In this document: piece by piece, positions 1 to 11,900 of the stretch | Layout of the letters: every line of letters begins with the position of its first letter | Numbering within the stretch: the stretch's first letter is position 1 | DNA from: Topomyia yanbarensis | Lineage: Eukaryota; Arthropoda; Insecta; Diptera; Culicidae | Direction of reading: 5' to 3' | Assembly (NCBI RefSeq): GCF_030247195.1 | Contig: NC_080672.1 | Span: 250,135,709-250,199,708 of the forward strand | DNA length: 64,000 nucleotides | The notes under the pieces: model-generated | Seen by the model: only the letters and a program-made list of their open reading frames with translations | Databases searched by the model: none | What the model was told of the DNA's origin: nothing | Made by a program: the position numbers and the translations under genes

Positions 1-42
1 GCAGGGTCAGGTAGAGGGAAATGGATCGGCCCACCGACATTC

Positions 43-440
43 TCAGCACATAAACACCAATTGAAATACCGGGAAGTAATTTCTACACGTGCCCTTCGGA
101 ATGGATTTTACCAAATGTGCCATGAATCTGCAAGTAAGCGGTATCCGATCTTGTAGCCGAACATTTGTTTTCTCATCGTCCATGTATAGGAGGATCTTAG
201 TTGTAGCATTGTAACACACAACCATGTGTTTTAAGTTGCTCGAAATGAATGGTTTCGTCTGGACTAATTTGTTTAGCGCTATGAGCGCTAAATGCCTGAC
301 ATGGTAGAATAAAGGCGGCTTCCGAGAGTCTAACCTCCATTTATACCTTCCGGAAATGTTCCACAGTAGCAATGTTCGGTTTGGCCAGAGCACCACTTCT
401 TGCTTCTGCTACTCACTCATCTCAACTGATTACTACAGCA
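43..440 (-). CDS. Candidate coding exon of an unrecognised host protein
   Basis: An open frame of about 120 residues runs from an AG/CAG boundary near 410 to a stop at 43. It has mixed residue composition, wobble-position variation and a globular look: hydrophobic beta-like stretches such as HMVVCYNATTKILLYMDD followed by a basic segment. The residues before the first in-frame GTG (396) continue open to a TAG that could be part of a splice acceptor, so this may be an internal or last exon rather than a whole gene. I do not recognise the family. The C-terminal residues could be intron read-through. No neighbouring exon is visible in the window. It could also be a fragment of an old transposon. 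Confidence is low because length alone does not separate it from chance. Confidence 0.3.
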
Positions 441-1640
441 AGAATTATAGTAACAGTTTCTTATGTTCTTCAGACAAGGCACTCAACATAAAAGTAACTA
501 TTTTTATCGTTTACTTCACACTGGCTCGAGCAAAAGCATAAAACACACTAAATTTCGTAACCATTGTCTTTGGTGGTTGGAACTATCCATCTTTTAATTA
601 TTTTTTTTTTCAATAATTCGTTCAAACCAAACGAGCTACAAATTTTGTTAAATGTCGCCGAAAAACACGTTTTTCTTAAATTTATTTTTGTAAAATTTGA
701 GAAGGGGCACTTTAGCCCCTTAACCCTCCTCTGGCTACATGCCTGTGTAGAAGATTAGCTCTTAAATCGAGCCAAATAAATAAATAAAATCAAATCTCTC
801 GAAATTAAATTCCAAAGTTTCTTCGAAAAATCTTGTCAGTGATTAAAGATACATTTAGTTTCGTGAAATAAATTTTTTATTTGTAAATAACTTACGGGAC
901 TGGATTTTTTTCAGTGACTTGTTTCGTCATCATTAGAAGAATCAGCAACTTTCTTCAATAAAAGCTCTAATGTTGCGAAATTTTTTAGAAGTGATTAAAT
1001 GCTTTTGAATCACTGTTGGAATATTTTTTTACATTTGAAAATGCAGCATTTAATTACATAAACTAGCATGTTCTGCACTTGATATTTACTTGAAGTTTTA
1101 TCAAAATTTATAACTTTATTATTATATTATTTAAAAGATTTGTTCGATGGACTAAAAAATTGTAGAGGAAATCCACGAAGATTCGTCCGAAAATCTTTAA
1201 ATTCGTAATCCACCATCTTCGATTCCGATGAAACATTCCACGTTTCACCGGCATGGAAAACTAAACATTTTCCACTATCAATGAGATCGTTTTGGCACAA
1301 GAGCAATTTTTTAAAAGGAAGTAGGAGTTTTTTGAGGCACCGTTTTCAAAAACATATTAACATTCAAACATGTTTTTAAATTTCATGCAAATTGGCAGAT
1401 AATACTATAATTATACCATAAAATATGATGCTAATTGTCATTTTAAATCAAAATGCAGAACTATTTGGATTTTTTTTCGCCGAAAACAATTAATTCGTGT
1501 TATTATGCCCTTTTTATAAATTACTCACTTTTCACTATTATGAAAATCAACAATCAACTGCTTCTCATTTTAAACTAGAAAAAGAATTTTTAGTGTATTT
1601 GGGTTATCAATAAGAAAGTTTTCCTGACAACAGCTTTTAG
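441..1640. other. AT-rich spacer, nothing recognised
   Basis: The stretch is AT-rich and full of homopolymer runs, with stop codons in all frames. I see no inverted-repeat element, RNA gene or conserved coding segment. It could be intron if the exon at 43-440 is real. Confidence 0.5.
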
Positions 1641-1647
1641 CATATAG

Positions 1648-1905
1648 CTAACTGTTTGCTGTGGATGCAGTCGTATGATGCTTAGCCGCATATGCATATG
1701 TCAAAATTATCACATGTAAGTAGAGAACTCCACAACACATGAGACAGTTATGCATATAGCGGTAGTAAACACCATCCAAATATTCTTCAGTGAGAGGCGG
1801 TAGTGTTTCAGCATTCTTTGCTTCCTTAACGCTGTCAGCATGGCATCCAATCGCATTCAATCCATCATACGACAAAATCCTACTCTCTACCAGGCAAAAA
1901 AACAC
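1648..1905 (-). CDS. Unrecognised 85-codon open frame, possible exon
   Basis: The minus-strand frame has a Cys-containing, mixed-composition segment (EEYLDGVYYRYMHNCLMCCG) that looks more protein-like than the spacer around it. The plus strand is also open over part of this interval, so chance is a serious alternative. No family is recognised, no partner exon is visible and no signal peptide is clear. It is listed only so that it can be checked against transcripts. Confidence 0.13.
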   Translation of the reverse strand: MFFCLVESRILSYDGLNAIGCHADSVKEAKNAETLPPLTEEYLDGVYYRYMHNCLMCCGVLYLHVIILTYAYAAKHHTTASTANS

Positions 1906-2173
1906 TTTTAAACTTCGTCTTACTTACACTTCTCAAATAAGTCATCCTCGTGTCACCAGCACCACCCTCTACTGGAGTTCAGAAGGCCAAGTTTTGTTCT
2001 TTGCTTTGGCTCAAAGCGAGTAAAAACTTTACTAAATTGTGCTGCAGATAAAAAAAAGTTTCATTGTTTATCTGCTCAGTCACTTCTCACGCTTAGTGAT
2101 TGTTGAAAATAATTGAAATAAACTCGATTCAAGTCAAGAGTTGTCCAAAAGAAATAAAATTACATTGCTCATT

Positions 2174-2283
2174 ATGAGTCATTTCATGCCAACTCACGCC
2201 ATCTCGGTTGGCAAAAGTGGCAGTTCAACGGAAGATCGCAGTGCATTCAGGCGCCATTCATATGAAGGGAAAATTGCCGTGGG
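2174..2283 (+). CDS. Possible short first coding exon ending at a GTGAGT donor
   Basis: An ATG at 2174 opens a 37-codon frame rich in Ser, Arg and His (it contains GKSGSSTEDRSAFRRHSYEG). Its apparent stop lies inside a strong splice-donor consensus, GTGAGT at 2284-2289. Ending a frame exactly at such a donor is what a first coding exon would do. No downstream exon was identified and the protein is not recognised. A dispersed repeat carrying a chance ATG is an equally simple explanation. Confidence 0.2.
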
Positions 2284-2471
2284 GTGAGTTGACTAATGAC
2301 GTATTCTAACGAAAGATGTGTCCGATAAGTAATGTTTCTTAAATGGGTCAATATCATATTCAGCAACTAAACGTAAAGTAATTTTAGACGGTACATTTTT
2401 TTTAAATCCACTAAAAGATTTCACGTAACATTCCGAAATAAGAAGGATGTACTTGGGATTACTAAAATATC

Positions 2472-2684
2472 ATGCGTCTCCATAATATGTGTTCCTATGT
2501 TGAAACTCGGTACTTGCAACGTCCATTACATCTTATTTGTCGGCTTGAAGTCGAATACCTACAGCAATTTGAAAAAAGTGTGACTGACGAAGAAATTGAC
2601 AAACTAAAACAAACAATTGTTCATTATTTCAGTTCCCTTCACCGTACTTCTGGAGCAATTATTTTCCGTACGGTATGCTCTTGA
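2472..2684 (+). pseudogene. Coding-like scrap, unrecognised
   Basis: The 70-codon frame includes a charged amphipathic stretch (EKSVTDEEIDKLKQTIVHYF) that looks like real protein. A second coding-like frame lies 140 bp downstream (2821-3284, split by a MITE), so the two may be remnants of one old gene or transposase. No domain is recognised. Confidence 0.17.
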
Positions 2685-2820
2685 AATCCTCCTCGAAATG
2701 GTGATCCTTCTGACTCCGTCATGGGTAACGGAAATAGTCCTCCCTGATTCATACTTTACACTGATAACTTCACTGGACCATGGATAGTGTCCTTTCGGTC
2801 TAAATAAAACACATTATTAG

Positions 2821-3284
2821 CATTTCTCAGGACATGACGCATACTATTCGGCTATGACCACTGGCGGCTCCAGGGGGAGGCACGGGAGGGGGGCACGTAC
2901 CCCCCCCCCCCCTATTCAGCCAGAAAGATTTCCATCCTTAGTGGCTTCCTTAAAGAACATTTTAAAAATGTTCCGTGTTTGATTTCAGAAGTTCTTTGCC
3001 ACACTCCACGTATGTCGAGAAATGCGTTTCCAAGCATCAAAATTTCATTTTCCAAATCGTGCATCAAATACATCTTTTTCAAGAAGGCGTGCCACCTCCC
3101 CCCCCCCTTTACCATCCGGCTGGAGCCGCCTATGGCTATGATCGAAATCAGCAAGGTTCGCCCTAGGCCCTTGCGCGTTGCGGTTGATAGTCTGAAGCAA
3201 GCAGTCTGCGACTTTGATGTACATGAAGTAGTTTCTGAGACAGATCTTACTTGCGAGGATCTGTCGAGGGTCTGTATTGGCTGA
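2821..3284 (+). pseudogene. Coding-like relic split by a hAT-type MITE
   Basis: On either side of the element at 2858-3133 there is open frame. The left piece is about 12 codons from a stop at 2818-2820. The right piece is about 48 codons, contains KVRPRPLRVAVDSLKQ, and ends at a TGA at 3282-3284. The two pieces are in the same frame once the element and one copy of its 8-bp target are discounted, which suggests the MITE landed in older coding-like sequence. The product is not recognised, and the length is short enough for chance. Confidence 0.2.
2858..3133. mobile_element. hAT-type MITE, 276 bp, 8-bp target duplication
   Basis: The left end contains CTGGCGGCTCCAGGGGG and the right end is its inverted counterpart (CTGGAGCCGCC). 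Runs of C lie just inside both ends. A perfect 8-bp duplication, GGCTATGA, flanks it at 2850-2857 and 3134-3141. An 8-bp duplication and CACTGG-like ends fit a non-autonomous hAT element. There is no coding capacity. Similar ends occur at 44461 and 51873. Confidence 0.8.
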
Positions 3285-5675
<2,391 letters not shown>

Positions 5676-5705
5676 GAATCCATTACTGGAAATGAAAATA
5701 AAGTA

Positions 5706-6027
5706 GGGTAGACGAGCCCTTATTCATCTCATTAGTCAGTATGTCACACTATTTCGTTGATAACTCGACTTAGAGTGACTGGATTGCGGTTAAATAGGTG
5801 TCATCATCTTTGCTACGTTCCTAAGAAGCAGAACAGTTAAAATTTTTGCCTGGAAAATGTGAAATGCTCGTGTTTGTGCGAAGTGAAAAGTCGAGTACAA
5901 CGTACCCTTATTCATCCTACCATTTGAGCTAATGCGTTGAATAGAGATAGCAGATACTGTTCTAACTAATGTGTTCAAATGGGTGAGATGAATAGAGGAG
6001 CTAAGATGAATTAGGGAGCAGTTACCC
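5706..6027. mobile_element. TA-flanked inverted-repeat MITE, 322 bp
   Basis: The left end reads GGGTAGACGAGCCCTTATTC. The reverse complement of the right end reads GGGTAACTGCTCCCTAATTC, and similarity continues for about 35 bp with mismatches. TA dinucleotides flank it at 5704-5705 and 6028-6029. This fits a non-autonomous element with a TA target, for example Tc1/mariner-like, but no transposase is present to confirm the superfamily. Confidence 0.65.
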
Positions 6028-6694
6028 TACTACAGAAAAAATGTTTTTATTTGTCATCTATAAATGATTCCATTTCTGGAGCAGAATATCAAAGCAAATA
6101 GCTGTATAACGATTCTCTTCCACGACTGCCCGATAGAGGTGTGTTGAAAACGAAAATTTCAATTAATATATCTGCTCTTTGCATACGAAAAAGTTGTTGA
6201 AACTTTTACCATAACAATAAAAATAATACCACGTCCACCGCACAAATCTCAGTAATGGTTCATTAAATTTGTAGCATGGCACATAATCTGCATAGAATAG
6301 AATAACCGGACAGCTGAGTGATATTAGCTGAATATTTTCACTAATTGGTTGCGAACATGTTTGGAAAAGGGTAGTCATCTTTTCACAATGTGCACTGGAT
6401 TTTACTACAAATGTAATAAAATAAATTAAGGCGTTGCTGCGCAATGGGACAATGTCCAATCATCTGTTGATAACTTAAATTGTAAATGTCAAAGATGGAT
6501 TGTGGTACATATGCCATTCACGCAACAGTCATCATTAAGGGTTTGCAGGCTATTGCATTTTCTGGTGCAGATTATCTGGTCTGGCGATTCAGCAGATAAG
6601 CTGCTGGTTCCACACTAATCGTATGTGCGAGTCCTAACTAGGAAGGGTTTTTAGTGAAAACTAGGATCATACCACTAGCTCTGCAATCATCCTG
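6028..6694. other. Spacer without a recognised gene
   Basis: AT-rich sequence with only short chance ORFs. No RNA gene or repeat boundary was seen. Confidence 0.5.
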
Positions 6695-7162
6695 TAGGGG
6701 AAGATGGAGTAAAACGCACTCCCTAAGGAAATATGAAGATAACTCAGCTATAGAACATTAATTGGGAGGATTTAATCATTGCTCTCGTTTAGCTAACATT
6801 TTTCTGTGTAATCACAATCATAACGCTTTGCAAAATATTCCAAAACATATAAAAAATCCAATTTTTCAAAATCAATAAAAATTAAATCTTTGAAAAATAG
6901 GCTGAGCAAAATACGCCACAACAACGGGGCATAATTCACTACAAAAATGGGGCAAATGCACCGCAATAACGGGGAAGAATGCTTGGTGAACAAGCAAGTA
7001 GTTTTGTTTTCTGTCGCGTTTTCATGTTAAATGGTCTTAAGCTATGTAATTATTAGGTTTTCAGAACGATTTTTCTGTTTTCGATAAAAAAAATAACAAG
7101 ATCAGAGAAGAGAGATCATTTTCCCCCGATGCAGCAAAGCTACAAAGCAAAAAGTGGCTTAT

Positions 7163-7188
7163 TTGGAGGATTTTTCATATATAGTGTG
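7163..7188. repeat. Left copy of a 26-bp direct repeat (candidate target duplication)
   Basis: The 26-bp sequence beginning TTGGAGGATTTTTCATATAT recurs exactly at 15785-15810. This copy is followed at once by (TG)5 and then unrelated DNA, as expected for the 3' tail side of a minus-strand retroposed insertion. Confidence 0.75.
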
Positions 7189-7896
7189 TGTGTGTGTGTT
7201 AACCTTTCTATCTCCCACTAGCTGGTAGTGATTTACAGAAAAAAGATGTTTGCATGTATTTAGACATTCATGCAAATAACTTGGTTCACGGATTTAGGAA
7301 GGTGTTAGCTCAATTGACTTTCCGATGACCCATTTCGTGTACAGAGCCAGACATGTTCCGAGGTCATCATTCCATCAACTAGCCCCGCCTTACTGTAATG
7401 TTTGCATCAATTGGATTGCAACATTACAGTAAAACTTTCGATTCCATTTAAGCAGGAAATCGACGCGTATTTAGTATATTGGTTCAATTTGTATATATAT
7501 ATAACACATATGTACTATAAAACTTACCATTTTTGCAGTTTTCTACCTTCATTCCTATCTCCCATTTATGTCTCCTTTGACTCTCATCCACATTTCTTGA
7601 ATTCCTGCTTATTTAAGAAAGAAAAGGGGAAATAGTAACAAAAAAAAAAAAAAAAAAAAAAAACAAACAAACTGATAGACTCCGTATTTTCCTCAGCGCT
7701 TCCGTTTTTCTAGTCCGGTGTCACTGCCCGTTGGCCTTGTGTAAGTTGTTCCATCGGAGATCTCCAAGGAGCTGTAATTGGAGGAAGATCTGACTTCTAT
7801 CCATAAGTATTAGTTTTTCACATTAATAGATTATATATGTGCACTACAAAACAATCCCTTGTATAATGCAACCATTTTTTTGAACATTTTTATGTA
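7189..7896. other. 3' flank of the OTU element, non-coding
   Basis: It begins with (TG)5. It also contains a 24-nt A tract with scattered C at 7640-7672 and a moderately GC-rich patch at 7690-7790. The A tract could be the tail of a small plus-strand retroposon, but no tRNA-like A and B boxes are evident. Confidence 0.4.
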
Positions 7897-8067
7897 CATA
7901 TACACACATATACACATAAAATAAAAATACATAGATACACACATGTACACATAAAAATATACACATACATTCATACACACATACATATACAATACCTACA
8001 TACATATACACATTGTAATACATGTTTACATACATACACACATATACACAATTACATACATATACTC
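7897..8067. repeat. (ACAY)n-type microsatellite
   Basis: Degenerate repeats of ACAC, ACAT and ATAC units run up to the gag fragment. A similar block (8583-8645) follows it. Confidence 0.9.
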
Positions 8068-8582
8068 GAGTTGAAGGAGGTCCCCACGATGAACAGCTCT
8101 ACTATACAAGAGATTATTACCACATCACTGGGTGAAAGGGCAGAAGTTAGAGCGTTAAGCCCGTACACAGTGATAATGTGTATAGACCAGGATGATATCA
8201 GGACTGTTAACGAGCTAAAAGGTGCACTGAAGCTGCATTTTAACCTGGTCGAGTTGCTCATGACGATCCGGTTAACTAAGGAGTACGTGGGGCTCAGACA
8301 GGGATGACTTTTTCATTTTTTTTTTTTGTCGTCTGCTGCTGACAAGGCGCTTGAGGTAGGGCAACTTATGGTTGGGTGCCAATTGAGGGCCACCTCTCGA
8401 GTGAATAAAAAAGCGGAGAATTACTTCAGGTGTTTGATATTTGGCAGAAGCTTGCAAGGACCCGGACATATCTATGATGTGTTGGAATTGCGGAAACCTG
8501 GACCATCTTACGAGATACAAAGTGCATGTTTGGCGCTCTAGCGGACGGAACGTCCCTCAGACGGATGGCTTCAATTGCCCTG
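8068..8582 (+). pseudogene. R1-clade (Waldo-like) gag fragment with zinc knuckles, frameshifted
   Basis: Three frames must be read in turn. The first (about 8071-8307) contains EVRALSPYTVIMCIDQDDI, resembling the mid-Gag region of R1-clade non-LTR elements. The second (8326-8470) holds a first knuckle start, ENYFRCLIFGR. The third (8441-8540) has ACKDPDISMMCWNCGNLDHL, a CCHC-type knuckle with decayed last positions. Stops and shifts separate them, so it is dead. Neither the Gag start nor any Pol is present. R1-clade Waldo elements are known to insert into (ACAY)n repeats, which matches both flanks here. An internal fragment flanked on both sides is not the usual 5'-truncated form. Confidence 0.65.
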
Positions 8583-8645
8583 CCCATATACATACATATC
8601 ACATACACAGATCTACACACATACTTGTACATATATGTATGTAAT
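8583..8645. repeat. (ACAY)n-type microsatellite, right side of the gag fragment
   Basis: A short run of ATAC and ACAC units resumes the repeat seen at 7897-8067. Confidence 0.8.
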
Positions 8646-8958
8646 CATCTTGTTTTCTCCTTACTTTTCTCTGTGTTCTTATAATTATAATCAAGGAATA
8701 TTTGCGAATAATAATAATAATTGTGTTGTTTCTTATTTATTTATTATTTGTTTTTTTTTATTGGCAGGGAAAACCAAGTATGTTAGGTAAAAAACCCTGC
8801 ATCTTTTCGATTCTGTTTATACCCCTCCCAATACAGCCCAATATACGCGCCACTAAGCTTTTCCTTTAACAGATTCTCTAACTTTCCTTTTCTACCCTAC
8901 AAAATAGTTATTTGTTCTTTTGATTCATTTTTATAATTATACCCTATTTCCTATTTAT
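8646..8958 (-). other. Downstream (3' UTR) of the OTU-RT reading frame
   Basis: On the minus strand the stop at 8959 is followed by AT-rich sequence with an AATAAATAAATAAG-like run near 8740 and a (TTA)n-like run near 8710. Either could be the retroelement's own simple-sequence tail. No ORF is present. Confidence 0.4.
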
Positions 8959-11900
8959 CTACGTATCCTCAATTTCAGAGCAAGAATCTTCTTCACTACC
9001 TATTTTGTTGTACATCTCTTCCACCTTTCTGTTAAATTTATTTTTTGTTCTCGCCAAAATTTTCCATTCAGTTTCTGATAATTCTGGTATTTTTTCTTTA
9101 TTTTCCAATATTGTATTATTCCAAGTTTTTGCTGGTCTGCCTATTTTCCTTTCTTTAAATTCTAATCGTTGAGCAATTTTTAGGGGATGCCCCCTTTCCC
9201 TTCTTTGAATATGTGCCCAATATTTAAGCTGCAATACTCTTATTCTGTTCACTGCTGTTTTACCTTTAAGTAATTTTGATACTTTAATCCTACCTCTTGG
9301 TCTATCTCTGGAATATTTTAATAATTCTTTTATTATTTGAATCTCGTACCTTGCTATTGATTTTCTGTTTCTTTTTAATAAAGCTGCTCCTTTTAATCCG
9401 TATGTCATTGCTGGAGAAATCACTGTCATATAAATCAATTTGGCAATTTTCCAACTTGGTTTAAATTTTCTCATAAATTCTATCACTATCTTTGCACTAT
9501 TTGTTGCCTGTCTACACCTAATTCTTGTAGTATTTGCTCTATCCAAAGTTTCCGTTAAATATGTCCCCAAGTACCTCATCGTTTTAACAACATTAATTTG
9601 GTCTCCATCGATCAGTAGTGTTAATGGTAGTTTTCTGTTTGTTGAAGGTTCCCTAATAATAATTTCACTTTTACTTGGATTTAGCTCTAGTCCTACTTTC
9701 CTGAATTCTTCTTTTAATAATTTAACAATGCTGTCCAATTCTTTTACTGACTTCGTTATTATTAATATGTCATCTGCAAAAGCTAAACAAACAGGTAAAT
9801 GCTTATTATTCAATTCAAGTAGATTTAATGAAGGAAACTTAACCTTAACTTCTTTTAAAATTTTCTGGATTATTAACGTGAATATGTATGGGGACATTGG
9901 ACAACCTTGTTTAATGCCTTTTCCTTTCATTCTTTTCTCTGTTTCTATGCCTTCCCAAAGAATACTTGTAAACTCATAATTAATTGCCTGTCTAACTCTG
10001 TTAATTATATGTTGCGGTACTCCAAGTTCAAACAGTATTTCCTGTATTGAATCCAGATTCACCATGTCAAATGCTTTTTTTATATCTAATGATGCTACGA
10101 TCACTGTTTCTCCCCTATTCCAGTATGCCTCCATATATCTTCTAACGTAAAACATTTGATCATCAGTTGACCGATTATTAACGAATGCTGCTTGATGATA
10201 TCCCGGTTCTCCAGAATATTCCTTTAATCTTCTAACTAGCCAAGTTGTATAAATTTTATACCCTACGCTACTCAGTGTTATTCTTCTGAAATCTGCAGTA
10301 TTTTTTGGGGCTTTCTTCTTGGGTATAGGTATCTGCAGAGCTTCTCTCCATTGGTCCGGTATTTCATTTGTTTCCCATACTTTCCTTATTATTAGCCATA
10401 ATTCTTCTATTAGTTCATCGTTAGCATATTTAAGATATTCATTTTTAATTCCATCCTTGCCTGATGCTTTACCACTTGTAAGATTTCGAATTATTTCCCT
10501 AATTTCGATTTTTGTTGGAGGTTCGGTTAGTTTTTCTTTAACTGGATCATTGGGTATTGTTAAAGTTTGTCCAGAGGAATTTTCTAATTCTGTTATCCAT
10601 TTTTTCATTGGGATTATTGGGTTTTTGTTTGCTTTGCTTCTAGTAAACTGTTTCAAATAGTTGTATGAACGTTTCACTCTTTCTCCAACTTCAAAATCCT
10701 CTAACTCATTGTAGAATTTAATTATTTCTTTTTCTTTGTGTTCTTTTATTTTTGCTTTGTAGAGTTGCCGTTTTATTTTAATTTCCTTTCTATACCATTC
10801 AATGTCTATTCCTACCTCTTTTGCTTTTTTCAGTTTCTCTTGTGCGTTTCTAAGATCTTTCAGCGCAGCTTTTCTTTTGGGAGTTATAGGTATTTTTTTG
10901 TTCATAAGTACTTCTTTTGCACAAGTGTTAACTTTTTCTACTAATAACCCGTACGCTTTTGTTATATCCAAGTTGTCAATATTTATTTTGTTTTGTTTAT
11001 TTAGAAGTTGATGATATCTTTTTTGCGTTCTCTCTTCTTGAAGCATTTTAGGTTGTATTTGGATTTTAAGTGATGTTTTATTTGGCTTCCCTGTTCCTTT
11101 TCCTTTTGTTATTCCTACCATTATTATTTTGTGATCAGTTCTTATTGATGTCCAGGAAGCCCGAATGAATTTTATTCCAAACATTGGATCAACTCTGTTC
11201 ACAACATGATCTATTTGGGATTCAGAAGTTCCATTTGTCCATGTTGTCAGCAGTGTTTTATCAAAATTCATTGAACTCACTTTCATATTGTGCATTCTAA
11301 GAAACATCTTCATAAAATCTCCGTTTTCATTCGATATTTCGTGCCCTATAAATTCACCTAACAATTCCTTTTCACATTCATCTAAATCGTTTCTTCCAAT
11401 TTGTGAGTTGAAATCCCCTATTATAATCATTTTATCTTTTTTTGGATTCGCATTTACATAACTACCTAGATCAGCATAGAAACTGTTAGCTCTTTCATTT
11501 GGTGCGTGCACATTCACTATAATCAGTTCATCATTATACTCAGTTTTCACCGAGGTCGACATTATGTTTTTATTTATGTTAATTGTTTTTTCTATTGTTA
11601 TATTTGAATTTTTATTCCTCAATATAGCTAGGCCTCTAGATTTATTTGTAGTATTTTTTTTATCAGATAAAGTCCATTCATAATTTTGAGTTTCGATTTT
11701 TACTCCATCTACATTTGCCTCCTGCAAAACTGCTATTGTTATTCCATTATTATATAATTCTTCATCGATTTCCTCCCTTTTCTCTTTTCTGCAACATCCT
11801 CTTACGTTAAGTGACGCTAGTTTCAAAATATCCGAACAGTTTTGTTGGTTTTTTATAGTGGCCTTCTTTTTACTAATTACTCTTTTCTCAAACATATTTT

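Noticed and set aside
7844..8041. Cys/Tyr/Val-rich minus-strand frame
   Set aside because: It is the translation of an (ACAY)n microsatellite.
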